A stretch of 64,000 bases of DNA, taken from Dichetophora obliterata (lineage: Eukaryota; Arthropoda; Insecta; Diptera; Sciomyzidae). The notes beneath the pieces are model-generated. The model searched no databases and was not told the origin of the DNA. It worked only from the letters and a program-made list of their open reading frames with translations. The DNA is taken from the NCBI GenBank assembly GCA_963920525.1, contig OY986437.1:96225175-96289174 (forward strand), read 5' to 3'. Positions 22,549 to 34,440 of the stretch are shown piece after piece. A program made the position numbers and the translations under genes. Every line of letters starts with the position of its first letter. Position 1 is the first letter of the stretch.

Positions 22549-24490
22549 ATTTTTTTAAAAATTTTTATCTCAGCTTGAACTAAATTTAAAACCAAAGCTG
22601 TATTAAGACCATATTTTAGTATTTTGCAAACCAAAGCTGGCGTGACTTATATGTAGTACAGAAGAGTTTCAATTTTAGTACAAGATTTCTAACCATTAGG
22701 TTGCTTCCTTTTAATATGGTTTTATAAAACTGACTTTCTTACTGTCCATAGATATTAGTGTGTTTCTGTGCACTGTTATTCTAAGCGACTGTTCTATTTT
22801 TGAGTAGTTTTCTTCATGAAAAAACTATATTTTTGCTTATTTCCACTTAATACTTAGGATTTCCAATACATTTGATGATAGATATATAGCAATTATTATG
22901 GGTAAAGGAATTATAGTAGTTACAATGAAATTTGGAACACAGCTACATATCGCTCATTTTGTGCAAGACTATCACAACCCAAAATATAAATTTTCGGAGA
23001 AAACTTTTTAATACAGTTCGCAATTCGAATCTTAAAAGAGAATTGAAGCAATATAAATTATTAGTAGGATTTCAAATAACTCAGTTACATAATTTATAAC
23101 TTCGATTTTATATTTTGTATCGGTAATTCTCAGAAACTGCATTTCTTTATGTAATTCTAAAATTATTAATTTTGAGTTGTGACAGTTTTGCAACACATAC
23201 ATACATATGTATGTACAACGGGGGAGGAAACGGTTATTGGTAAGGTAAGAAACAAACTTCTTCAAAAAACTCTGTGTTTCAAAAGGCCTTAACATGACTT
23301 AAGACGGCCCTGTGTCAACCCATGATGGGCACACATACATTCAAAAACACGAACTCATAAGCGCCATAAAATACTTTACTTTGTTCTTACATTCGATATC
23401 GTTTCGAGGGTTTTCATTCATTCGCTGCTACTAATTAAACAACCCAGTCAAGCCCAGCCACAAACACAACCCACCATGGCAATTTTTCGCAATTTTCCCT
23501 GAACAAATTTTTTTGTCTGGTGCGACGCGTCAGTAATAACTTTAATTCAAATTCTTAAAATTAATGTTTCATTGGAACAGACGGTTGACGGACAGACAAT
23601 TACAATAAAGAGTTGTCGAGGAACCCGTGATAATAATGGAGAAAAAATAAGCGTAGCCAGTGAAATTAGGAAGTCAGAAACACGCCAGCATTGTGCCTAG
23701 ATTGTTTTTTTTTAATGCTTGCCTGTGTTTAATTAAAGTTTATGATTCAGGCGCACAAAGTGTAAATTTTTATAAAGCCAACAAACAAAAAGGATTGAAC
23801 GCGAAATCCTTACGCGGTACATCTGTATGAGTCTGTGTGTTTGGTTTTCTTTTAATACATTTATAGGTGCTCGTGTTTTTGTTGGTGCGAATCACTGCGA
23901 ACGTTGCTCATTGCGTTACCAACGCTGAAGTTGGCTTTGGCAATATTGGTTGAGCACGGTAAAGAATACAATTGAAATTATTGTGGATGACATCATTGTT
24001 TGTTGGTGTTGAAATGCAATTTCAGTTAACAATGATGTGTGTGTGAACGTGTGATGTAAGGATATATTTATTCAAGCTATGCTTTTGTCCATGATTCAAT
24101 GCAGGAGCAGGGTTGCCATTATTATTGTTGAGGGTGGTCTGGCTACATAATATGCGGAATTTATGTGTGGAAATGTGCGTGACGTATCGCGATTTCAGAT
24201 TGATTGTTTGTGAAGTTTTCTATACTTGCTGTCTGCAAGTATTGATCGCTTTGGCATTAGCACTCAGTACTGGTGTATGAAATATACAATGAAATAAGCT
24301 AAATAAAAAGACGACACTTAACACTCATGCATATTATTCAGATATTTTATGAAACCTGTTTATATAAAAAATATATTGTTCTAGCTGTACAAACTTTACA
24401 CATTTCAGTCTTAAATTGAAGGGCTTATTGCAGAAAAATGAAAATCAACAAAATAAACATTTTTAAATAATCGCATTTGAATCTTTAAAA
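22549..24490. other. Spacer, partly host-like, no gene recognised
   Basis: No transposon ends found. From about 23300 to 24280 the sequence is non-repetitive and less AT-rich, with CCAGTCAAGCCCAGCCACAA, GATAATAATGG and several TAATTA/ATTA core sites. This is the texture of fly non-coding or enhancer DNA. That reading is inference from composition only. Confidence 0.35.
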
Positions 24491-25708
24491 TCTATATAAA
24501 TAAAAATGGATCGTGACTTGTTCGGATGCTTAAAACTTCAAAACGACTGGATTATATTTGATACTTCCTTCTGCAGATTTGTTCGTAATTGCTACGCGAA
24601 GGTTTAGGAAAAAAGAAAATGTTTCCGCACCCCCTTTTACTGCCCACAAATCAACAAAAATGCTATTCTTAAGACGGCTTAAGACGGCTCGTATGATAAC
24701 TATCGGTAACTATACTAAAAATGGGCGTGGTGATACTGCGCCTACTTTTTAGAAAAGATAAAAAGTCCTGGTCCGATTGAGCTCAAATTATGGCAGTGGA
24801 TTTTTTTTGAGTACAAAAAGGTTTAAGGTTTCTAATTGCCACGCCCCTTTTTTCCACCCACAAATATATAAAAAATGTTCGATATCAAATTGCTTTGGAG
24901 TTATGGGTCGCACAGCCTCGAAATTCGGTATTCAACTACAATTTACACATGTCGTTTCACCGATGATATTTAATGGGCGTTGAAAAAGGGGGAGTGGCAC
25001 CTACCATACAACTAAATTTTGAGATATGGAATAGCTATGGAGTTATAGGTAGCACAGCTATGAAATTCAGTATTCGACCTCAATCTGCACATGCAGTTTT
25101 ACTGATAACATTTTATGGCATTGGAAAAGGGGCGTGGCACCTCCCATAACACAAAAACTTGCGATATCGAATACCTTTGAAGTTATGTTAGAGTCAGATT
25201 TCAGCATTCGACCTCAATTTATACATGCAGTTTCATTTATAACATTTTATGGGCGTAGGATAAGGGGGAGTGACACCATTCATACAACCCAGATTTGTGC
25301 TATCGAATATCTTTGGAATTATAGGTCGCACAGCGTCGGAATTCAGTATTCGAGCTAAATGTAGTTTTATTGATTATATTTTATGGGCGTTAAAAAAGGG
25401 GATGTGTCACCTCCCATACAACCCACATTTGCGCTCTCGGATAGCTTTGGAGTTAAAGGTCGCACAGCCTCGAAATTCAGTATTCGACCTCAATTTACAC
25501 ATGGCTTCATTGATAATATTTTATGGGCATAGGACAAGGGAGATTAATACCTTCCATATAACCCAAATTTAAGATATAGAATAGCATTAAAGTTACAGAT
25601 CGCAGAGCGTGAGAATTCAGTATCCGACCTCAATTTACACAAGGGGGTGATTAACCTCAATTTACACATGCAAAGGAGCGTGGCAGCAACTCGCCGGATT
25701 TGAGCTAG
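24491..25708 (+). mobile_element. Helitron, non-autonomous, copy 2
   Basis: Starts TCTATATAAATAAAAATGG after A (24490) and ends GAGCTAG at 25708 before T. It has the same 5' and 3' ends as Helitron 1 and the same GGC..CAGCAACTC..GCC pre-terminal hairpin. It lacks most of the GTTACTGTC repeat family but keeps the GCGATATCGAATAGC tandem units from about 24860 to 25650. No coding capacity; open frames within are shadows. Confidence 0.85.
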
Positions 25709-25918
25709 TAATGTATATAATAGCTTTCCTTGTAATTTAGTACTTGTAATTATTGGTAATGGTAGCCATCTAGAACATGTCCAAAAATTAACGAAGAAAG
25801 GATTGTGGAAACCAATAATTTAAAAAAAAAAAATGTGACTTATCATGTCTCTGCATAAAAATTATTTTCAAAAATTAGTAAAAAAAATTAGAACAAAACC
25901 GAAACAATGTGCGGTGGA

Positions 25919-26857
25919 GTGAAGCGTTTCGTGGGTGAAGCGTTTCACTTGCGCAATTTTGACAGCTCGCTTACATATAACCAAGTGTCATACAGTCACG
26001 TGTTGCTTTCATTGCCGCACAGTTTTTCATGATACAGCGAAGCGTGCATTATGTTGCTTTTCCAAAACAGTGGTAAAAATTTTTTTCCAAAAGTTTTTTT
26101 GATCGAGTGAATTTATCGTGTTTTATGCCAACTACTCAACACAAATTCAAGGTAAATTATCAGTCGTGTGTTAGTTTAATGTTGTTCTCAAAAAATATGA
26201 AGTGTTTGTGAAATATCTATTGAGTGGTTGTGAGATGCCAGCTTTGTTTTCAAAATGAAACGTTTCACCCCAAAAACTCCGTTTTAATGCGAATTTAGTT
26301 TTGTGTGTGTGTGTGTGTGTGTGTGTGTTCAATGCGTTTTATTGGTTTTTTGGCATGTTTCAATTCATTGCAACATACGCGATCGGAAATGCGTCAACAT
26401 GGGCAACCGTGGCTACTACACTTGTCGAAACTGTGACTCTGACCTCGATATTAGCGATGAATAATAAATTTGCAATCGTTTTTTTACTCATTTTTCATTA
26501 TATTTTTTCATTAATTTTTGAGCTGCAAATAAAAGATTTTTGTATTGGATTCGATGACTTTTATTCAGTATTTTAGTTTCTTGCTGAATTAGGAGCTTGC
26601 CCGAGGCCATTGAACCGATTTATGTTAATGTGTACACATGAAAACGGAAAGATTTTTTTGATAAATCGCTTCAACCCACCATTTTTCAAAAATTGAAAAA
26701 CGAACATTTTTGAAGTTCGAAAATGTTAAAATCCTAGCGCATAGAAATTAAGAAAAATGTAAATTTCAGCGATTTAAGCCAAAAACCATTCAAACGTTAT
26801 AATTTTTAGGGGTGCTGTGAACCTCCAAAAAAATTGAAGCGCTTCACCCTACTGCAC
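25919..26857. mobile_element. Inverted-repeat element, 939 bp, GTGC ends
   Basis: Ends GTGCGGTGGAGTGAAGCGTT (left) and, from the right, GTGCAGTAGGGTGAAGCGCT, with AT on both flanks. Motifs TGAAGCGTTTCAC and GAAACGTTTCACCCC recur internally at about 25938-25950 and 26257-26272. A (TG)n microsatellite lies inside. No gene; the open frame at 26301-26576 begins in the microsatellite. Confidence 0.7.
26302..26328. repeat. (TG)n microsatellite
   Basis: Thirteen uninterrupted TG dinucleotides, inside the inverted-repeat element. Confidence 0.95.
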
Positions 26858-26925
26858 ATGAGCGTCAGCAAGGGGAAAGGGGGAACTTGAGCCCCCTAAG
26901 TAGTGAAAATTTTGTATATATCTTT

Positions 26926-27165
26926 ATATAAAATCAAAACAGCCGTAAGTTAGAATTAAAAAATTTAGGAGAGAAGCAAAAAACTTTCTAAATTGTAAGT
27001 TTCGCTTAAACTTAGGTCTTTGAGAAATAACTTTGTTAATAAAAACGTCGTTTTAAGTTGTAGAAGTGTAAAATTTTGCGAAACATGTAATTTGATAATG
27101 CGTATCATAATCAGTCAAAAAGTCAATTCAATTTTTTGTAACCTACGGCTTTTTTGATTTTATAT
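26926..27165. repeat. Inverted pair at the edge of large repeat A
   Basis: ATAAAATCAAAACAGCCGTAA at about 26928 is inverted at about 27140-27162 (TACGGCTTTTTTGATTTTAT). This may mark the end of the large repeat, because copy B (47184 on) starts at the corresponding right arm. Confidence 0.5.
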
Positions 27166-27310
27166 GACGATTCATTATTCATTATACATTATTCATTATG
27201 TATATAATATATTTTGAAGAGAATACAAAAATACTTTTTTGAGATAATTTATAAATAAAGCTGAACTAAATCATTCATTTTTAAATAGTATGTTGTACCC
27301 GCTGCTGTAA

Positions 27311-27518
27311 GGCCGTGTTCATATTGCGCGTTTTTGTCGCGATTGCGACACCGCTCTCACGTTATTTTTCGCAGAAGCGGGTGAAAAATACTGAATTTTA
27401 TATCAATTTAAATACATTTATTTCTTTAATATTCAGTATTTTTCAGCAGCGTCTGCGAAAAAAAATTAAGAGTGGTGTCGCAATTGCTACAAAAACGTGT
27501 AATATGAACACTGCAAAA
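27311..27518. mobile_element. Harbinger-like MITE in repeat A, TAA target
   Basis: Near-complete palindrome of 208 bp with ends GGCCGTGTTCATATTGCGCG and, from the right, GCAGTGTTCATATTACACG preceded by TTTT. TAA flanks it at 27308-27310 and 27519-27521. Copy B of the large repeat has a single TAA and no insertion here (GTGATAAGTTACGATACC). TWA target sites and GGCC ends suit PIF/Harbinger. The frame at 27315-27521 is a palindrome artefact. Confidence 0.8.
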
Positions 27519-27764
27519 TAAGTTACGATACCATTTCATTTACCCTTGTTAAACAAACACTTTTCAATACGCATTCTTAAATTAAAAATTTTTCTACGAA
27601 TTTTATTCGTAATTTTCAGCCACGAATATAATTCGTAGAATGGATGTAGTTTGGTACACATTTCGAATATTTTATTCGTATTCGTATAAAAACAAATGTA
27701 AATTGTCCGAATACATTTACAAATGATCTTATTACCTAGTTACGAAAAAAAAACCTTCTGTTCG

Positions 27765-27834
27765 TTCAGCTGGGGTTTGAACCGCGGTTCCTTAGCTTAT
27801 GGGCTACGTACTCCTCCAGTAGGCTACGGCTACC
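27765..27834 (-). other. tRNA-like module in repeat A
   Basis: On the minus strand TAGCCTACTGG matches the pol III A box at 10 of 11 positions and GGTTCAAACCC matches the B box at 9 of 11, with normal tRNA-like spacing. A TAGC...GCTA stem lies in the anticodon-arm position. The cognate segment of repeat B (about 48420-48495) keeps the layout but is more decayed. It is probably a tRNA-derived promoter module rather than a working tRNA. Confidence 0.45.
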
Positions 27835-29550
27835 TTGCAATCACACATTTCCTTATATTCGGTAATTGTTCGACAAACCAGTCTGAACGATTTCAGTTGT
27901 AAATTTTTTAAACTCAACTAACGCGATTTCAGTCGTAAATTTTTTAAACTCAACTAAAACTTCGTACCTTCTACGAATAATGAGTACGGTCAACCTACGA
28001 ATGAATTTTTTAGTACATACTACGAATGAAATAAAAGGCATTACGAAGTTATTTCTACGAGAAATTGACGAATGTTAAGAAATGATATCACTTATTAGTC
28101 GAAGATCATTCTTCGTAGCAACAGATAGCAAGGGGCATTTTATTCAATTACGGATATAAACTTTGACGATCAGCAAATTTATGTTTTAAGGCCATTGTAA
28201 ACAAGCAGATGACAAAGTAAATAAATTTAATAAAAAAATTAATGTTTTAAAAAAATTCGGCTAGCTTTTCTGTAATAATGATTATCCAATTTGGCTTTTA
28301 TTTTATTTGTTCCTAGACTTAAAAAAAATGACAAACAATCCTGCAGCATTTAAATTTAAGAAAGATGCAGCAATCTAGGTAAGAGCAAAGCTTCCAATTC
28401 AAAACCGAAAGAAAAAATTAGGAAATTTAATATAGTAGGCCAATTTTGGATCAAGGACTAATTTTTAAAAAATCTTGTATCATATTAAGCAAACGATTTT
28501 ACATTAGAATTTGTTATAGTCAAAAGTTTTTTATGACATAAACGTAAATATTAAACTCAATTTGAAAAAACCATTTTATACTTCTTAAAATTCACGTTAT
28601 TTAGCAGCGCCCACCCAGTTTGAGAATTTTCAGGACTTTTTTCGCAACACGTGCTTATATTAAGCCAGGATTCATAATCAAGCCCTGCAGGAAGGTTCTG
28701 GAATATGTTAAGAAAATGTTTGAAACCCAAAAGAAATCTAATACACATGTACCTCCTTATTTATTTATTCATTCGTTTTGAATTACAAAAATACATTTTC
28801 TAAATCATTGAGACAATAGGTATGTTTCCTTACTGGATTGTAGGAACTTGCAAGCTGCTAGAACTGATGCATGATGGAAAAATAAATAAGTAGAATGGTG
28901 TCAATGCGGTGTGAGATCCGGTGAAAAATATCTCCCTTAGCATGCAGGGACCATTTCAAGAAAAGCGACAACTCAAATTTTTTAATTTTTGCGAATTTTG
29001 TGGATTTTTACCTCATAAATCTAAATCTGAAAAATTTCAGTCCTCTCGAAATTGGTTTAGAAGTTTTAGGCTTCCGAAGTTACAAAATGTCCTAAAAATG
29101 TAGTTTGTTTTTTCAGTTTTCCAACAAAAAAAATACTGTTTAATATTGAAACTTTAACATTCTTATTTTAAAAGTTGAAAACTTGGGGGCTTAATAGTAA
29201 TTAATGCGTTTTCATTTCAGAATATAGGCCTCACATTATTAAATTTATTAACTTTGCTTTAGCAAAAAATTACTAAAATGTATTACATAAAAACAAATTA
29301 AATAAAATTTTTAAATATTTCGGACATGATACGAGAAAGATTTTTACACTGTCTTTTAAAAATATTCGATTTTCTTATGTGTACCAGAGTGTGTCAACTG
29401 GTGTAGTGTGCGTATCAAGTTTACAAAATTAGTACCAAAAATCGTAGTAAATAGCATTCTATAGGTAATATTTTGTTTATGTTACTTTTAGATTCCTTCA
29501 TGCCTTTGGTCCCCTCTAGCAAAGCCCTGCGGACGCCCATGCCACCGCAC

Positions 29551-32500
29551 CCTACATTTAAATTGTAAGGCAAGAAAACATATCATTATTTTGAAGAAAA
29601 ATTGGTGCACATTTTAATAAAAAAAAATTCAGTTTTTTGTTGTAAAAACTTGAAACAAAATCAATTCAAAGTTATATATATATAAGAAAAATACAAAAAA
29701 TCAATTCAAAATCTTATAAATAATAACATATTTTTATGGTTACATAACAAATTTTAATTTTGCATTTATTAAGTAAAAATGTAATTTTCGACAAAAAAAT
29801 CGACACTACTCGTTCATAAAAGGTGCAATTGTTAATTAATCGAATTAATCGAGATTGCCTTAAAACGGCTGCTATTGTACTCGTGTTAAGCCAAGAAATA
29901 AAAAACCTTTTAAAAAATGCAAATGCCTTTTGTTTGATCGCTCTTTGGTATTTGTGAAAAAAGTGGATTTTTACTCTTTAACGATATACATGGGATAACG
30001 TGGGATAAAAACAATATACTTATTTATTTTTAACTTATCAGCAAACTTGGTAACTATTCAATTTTATTGATGTAAATAAGTTTGGGTCATTTTTGTTGAA
30101 TATACCACCTAAGATTTTAATGGGAAATATTTAGAAAAGTCACAAATGTGTTGGGAATCATTAAATTTTAATATATTATGCTTAAACTCTGATTATAATG
30201 TGCCATTTTTTCCATTTGCGCTTAACTTTCTACAATTTTTTTAATATTTTCTGAAGTCCTTGTATAGTTGTTATTTTAACTGTTAGTTTATTATGTTCAA
30301 ATGAAATATGCCATCCACTAAAATGTTTCAAGTGTTCAAAAATTTGCGAAAGTGGGTCATTTTAAGATCTCTGCGTTTTGTTTATAGTCTTTAAACTTTG
30401 CCATTGCTGAAACAGGGAGCAGAAAATTTTTTCAAATTTTAATGAAAAGTTTTTACTTTAATCAAATTTTTTCGCAAAACTGACGCTATTTACAAACGTA
30501 ATAAAATTAATTCGCTCATGATGAATGACAACTAATTCCCTGAATGCCTAAGAGAAGTTATAACAAATGGTGTTTTCATTTCTTTTGCCCTAACTTCCTT
30601 ACACCAAGTTATTCAGTTAATTATTTCTTATAAGCCTGAGTTAGTATCAGTATCAACGGCAATGACAACAAACATCAACCAACGAGCAGCAGCAACAAAA
30701 ACAATAACAACAGTTTACAAACAACACAACATCAGTGATGCTTGACACTGTCCAGCATCCGTTTATCGCGTGTGTTTGTCGGTTGCTGCTCTCAAATACC
30801 AAGCAGTGTTGCCCACTTGGATTTTCTTGGCACGTTCCTTTGGACAGTGGTTGTAGAACATACAAAAACTGTCAATTAACAGAAGGATTCGCCGTAGACC
30901 AATATAAATTGGTATGTCCATGGAAGATTTTGTTAACAAAAATTTATTGGTGTCAATACGATATTAAGAGAAGAGGATTTTTTTCAAAATTTATTATCTA
31001 CTTTAATTTGTATTAAAAGTGGTTTTCATTATTTTTTTGTAAATTACAATAAAATAACAAAATTTTCATAATCAAAGAAAATTTCACAAAAGAGAGAGAA
31101 AATTCAATCGAAAGAGTGATCCTAAAAATGGATCAATACAATCCATTTGGTGGATCTCGAATTTAAGCCAAAATGTTTAAATTTTGAAAGGCCGTTTAAA
31201 AAACTTTTTTCATACTTTCAAAATAAAATATATCAAGAAAACAAAAAATATTTGGCCACTAATATTTTTTCTTTTTTGTATTCTACGAGGTCCTAAGCTT
31301 TGAAAGACTCTCATATTCTTGTGAAAATCATTTCATGGCTGTTTTTTAAAAATATCTTTGAGTAGAGAAAATTAAATTAACATTAAATTATTTTAAATTA
31401 ACATATTATATGTACAAGCATTTGGTTTTTTATTCCAATTTTTATCAATTCATAACATACAGTTTTGTTGAACTAAAAAAGGTGTTACTGTATTTATGAC
31501 GTAACTTTTTATAGTATCTTTGTTTCTTTTAAAGCTCAAAATGAATTTTCGACGAGCTACAAAAAAATACATATAACTATGTGAGACTCTTCAAAATTTT
31601 ACGAATTTTTGATATTCTTTTATATTGAAAATACGCGTGGCCTTCATTTAATTGAGCACTTTTTCAAATACACTTATCCCCCGAATTACACGACACTCGT
31701 TTAGCACGTTTTCAATCTAACACGGTTCTTAGTTTAAAGAAAAAATGTTCAATATTTTAGATATACGAAATAAATGCGAATTTTTAACTGAATATTTGAG
31801 TCCTACTGATAATAATTTTTCTCTATTTTTTTTTTCTGTTTGTACCCAGTTGGACCAACTTTTAAATAGAACAGAACCAATACTCTTCCCTCTACAATAC
31901 CCTTTTACGTTGATCGAACTGATGCTTTTCACGTGTTGATGTCATAAGAAAAGACAATTGTACGCAAAAAATTCCTTTTTCCCTATTTTCAAACAAGTTC
32001 CAATATGAACATTTCCAAAGTGGTACTGTTTGCTTAGTGGTACGTTAGAGGCATGTATTATGAAAAGAACGGCATAACTTTGCATTTCTTTTATTTAATC
32101 TAGTTACTTTTTTATATATAATGCAAAAAGGTACCTTTGTTGATTTCTTTAAATTGATTTTCCTCAAACAGTTAGAAAATGAATAAAATTGCCGTAACAC
32201 GTGTTTAGATTTTATTTTTTTTTTTGTGAGTAAAAATTTTGACAAGAAAACAAAACAAAATAAAATCAAAATGAACTGTTCTACGCTGAAAATCTTTTGT
32301 ACTATTTCATAGCAAGTACAACTTTCTAACTTAGTTACACAATCACATAACTGTAGTACACATACATGTATTTACGTTTATTCAATGTTTAAAATTAATT
32401 GACGTTCAATACTTCTTATATTATTTTATATTTCACTCTTATTGTACGATCAATAAGTAATAAAAAAATATGTAAGTAAGCAGAATAAGACTTTTTTTAT

Positions 32501-32579
32501 GTATAACACGGTTTTTCATACAAAAATTTCATTTTCGCTTTACACGAATTTGTCAGGAATCTATCTACCGTGCAAAACG
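29551..32579. other. 3-kb stretch without recognisable gene
   Basis: Mostly low-complexity AT DNA. A segment at about 30640-30860 has CAACAACAGC/CAGCAGC runs and balanced composition typical of fly host DNA (opa-type). Opposed open frames there (30653-31016) are low-complexity translations of it. No domain, RNA gene or element end identified. Confidence 0.4.
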
Positions 32580-33180
32580 TAGGAAAGGTGTGGTGCAAAA
32601 TGGGTAACGTGCCAAATTTCCACTCGCTTAATAAATTTTTGTGCAATTTTAAAAAAGTTTAACATTTTCATATAGTAACTTTGTATGGGAGGTAGGCGAG
32701 GCTTTAATTTTATTTTGCAAAATTTAACAATCGGAGTGCATATTTTATATCAAAGCTGATGTGCCCAATTTCAAGTCATTGAAATAATTTTGTGGAATTT
32801 TAAGAAATTTTGCAGTTTTCTTATATTCACTTTTTATGGGAGTGGGGTGAGGTTTTCATTCAATTTTGGCAAATTTCAAAGTGCATCTTTATTCTTAAAG
32901 CTTAAGTGCAAAAGCTCAATACATTAAAATAATTTTTGTGATATTTTTAGGTATCTATTTGGTTTTACATAAAGTCAGTTTGTATAGGAGATGAGCAAGG
33001 TATTTGTGATCAAAACGTTTGTTATAAATTTCCAATCATTAAATTAATTTTTGTAAAGTTTAATAAGATTTTACCGTTTTCATAATGTCAGTTTGTTTAA
33101 GATGCTTTTTGATCCATCGTTTTCATTCGATTTGGCTCATTTTAAAACTTGATCTTTATTTTTGAGATAGATGCTTAAAT
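32580..33180 (+). repeat. Degenerate tandem repeat, about 150-bp unit, four copies
   Basis: Units recur with the order: AAATTTC.A at start, CATTAAATTAATTTTTGT-like, TTTTA..AATTTT, TTTTCATAT, GTCAGTTTGTAT-like and GGGAG.TGGG.GAGGTTTT. Copies begin near 32605, 32765, 32900 and 33035. Each is strongly diverged, so the array is old. It may be the interior of a dispersed mobile element. Confidence 0.65.
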
Positions 33181-34230
33181 GTATAGTAATGAGTCGTATC
33201 GATAGCGCTTAAATTACGAGTGTAATCGCGACGATAGACTGACGGACATGGCTACATCGACTTTGGAGGTGTTGCTGATCAAAAAAGATATGCATTGTTC
33301 TATAGCAACCACGCCTCCTTATGAGCGTTATAGACCAAGTTACAAAGTTACTCCGCCCCCCTTACATAGCACCCGTGGGTTGATCTTTTGAATTCAAATG
33401 TATGACAACACTTATTAGATAGGGTTTATATTTAGCTTTAATTCGTAGCACTTCAAAATTTCCTCGTATACTAGGGTGCCTGATATCTAGATATTTAAAA
33501 AATTTCCCTTTTTTTGAGAGGGTTCAGTTTTTACCATTTTAAACTATTCCCATCGTTGAAAACTAAACATTTTATAGTTTTGTATTTTTATATACTCATA
33601 AAGGATATCTATTTTAAAGAACACTATTTAAAACAAAAGTTATACAAATTTTGTTTTAAGAAAATGCACGAAAAATGCATTTTTGTATTTGAAATGCCAC
33701 AAATATATGAAGAAATCGGGAAGGGTCATCTGAGCAACTTTTGTTTATCTATGGATGTTTGTGTATGGTTCACCAGAAAAATGGGTCAAAAAAGTTTAGT
33801 ACAAAAAAAATCCTGTTTTTTACTCATTTTCTACATCAAATGGCAACCTAGCCGCTTTATACACAGGAAAATGAAATATTAATTAATGTTTATTAATGGA
33901 TTTTAAAAAATCTGTCAGACGTTCTTAAGATTTTTATTTGCCATTTTAAAGAAAGCAGCCCTAATATGAGGTAAGATTTTAAAAAATAAAAATGTATCTA
34001 CAATTTTTATTTGATTGAGGCAACATTATTCATAGAATTGGATTAAGCTTTGGTTAAGGTCAGTGGTGCACAGCTTTGGCAGAGCTTTCAACACAGTAAC
34101 AACATTTTTAATATAAAACAGAGATATCCTGGTATAAATAATGTTGAAAATGCCTATAAGTTACACACAAATTGTCAAAATTATGAAGTTATTTAATTGA
34201 AATATATCACTAAGAAAAATTTATAAATGA

Positions 34231-34440
34231 AGAGAAAAATTCAACTTTTTAGTGGAACTATCAACTGCTCAATTACTTGATAAATTGCTAAAAAATGGGC
34301 AAGACTTCACTTTACAATATGATGAAACTACAATTGCTCTTGACAAGTTACAAGAATTTATACTAATAATAGCTGCGTTCCATTCGCTTCAAAATAATCC
34401 AGATTTTTTTTTTTTACATGCAAAGCAAAAACAAAAATAA
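34231..34440 (+). other. Unrecognised coding-like fragment
   Basis: A frame of about 70 codons is open between stops, with a mixed, protein-like composition (VELSTAQLLDKLLKNGQDF, then TLQYDETTIALDKLQEFIL) before degenerating into a low-complexity FFFLHAKQKQK end. There is no ATG near the start and no visible splice support. The YDETT motif faintly resembles the FDEST motif of hAT/ZBED transposases, but that alone is too weak for assignment. Confidence 0.2.

Larger units (their letters stand above)
27105..29550. repeat. Large dispersed repeat, copy A
   Basis: Collinear, diverged similarity to 47185-50000 along the whole length. Shared landmarks are AATAGTATGTTGTACCCG, CTACCTTGCAATCACACATT, CATTTCCTTATATTCGGTAA, GTCGAAGATCATTCTTCG, GGAAGGTTCTGGAATATGTT and CGGACATGATACGAGAAAGA. 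No protein domain can be read in either copy. Both ends are undefined. It may be an old transposon with decayed coding potential, or non-coding from the start. Confidence 0.8.

Noticed and set aside
27853..28041. Frame with a repeated VEFKKFTTEIA peptide
   Set aside because: Reflects a short tandem duplication in the large repeat; stops occur in the other copy.
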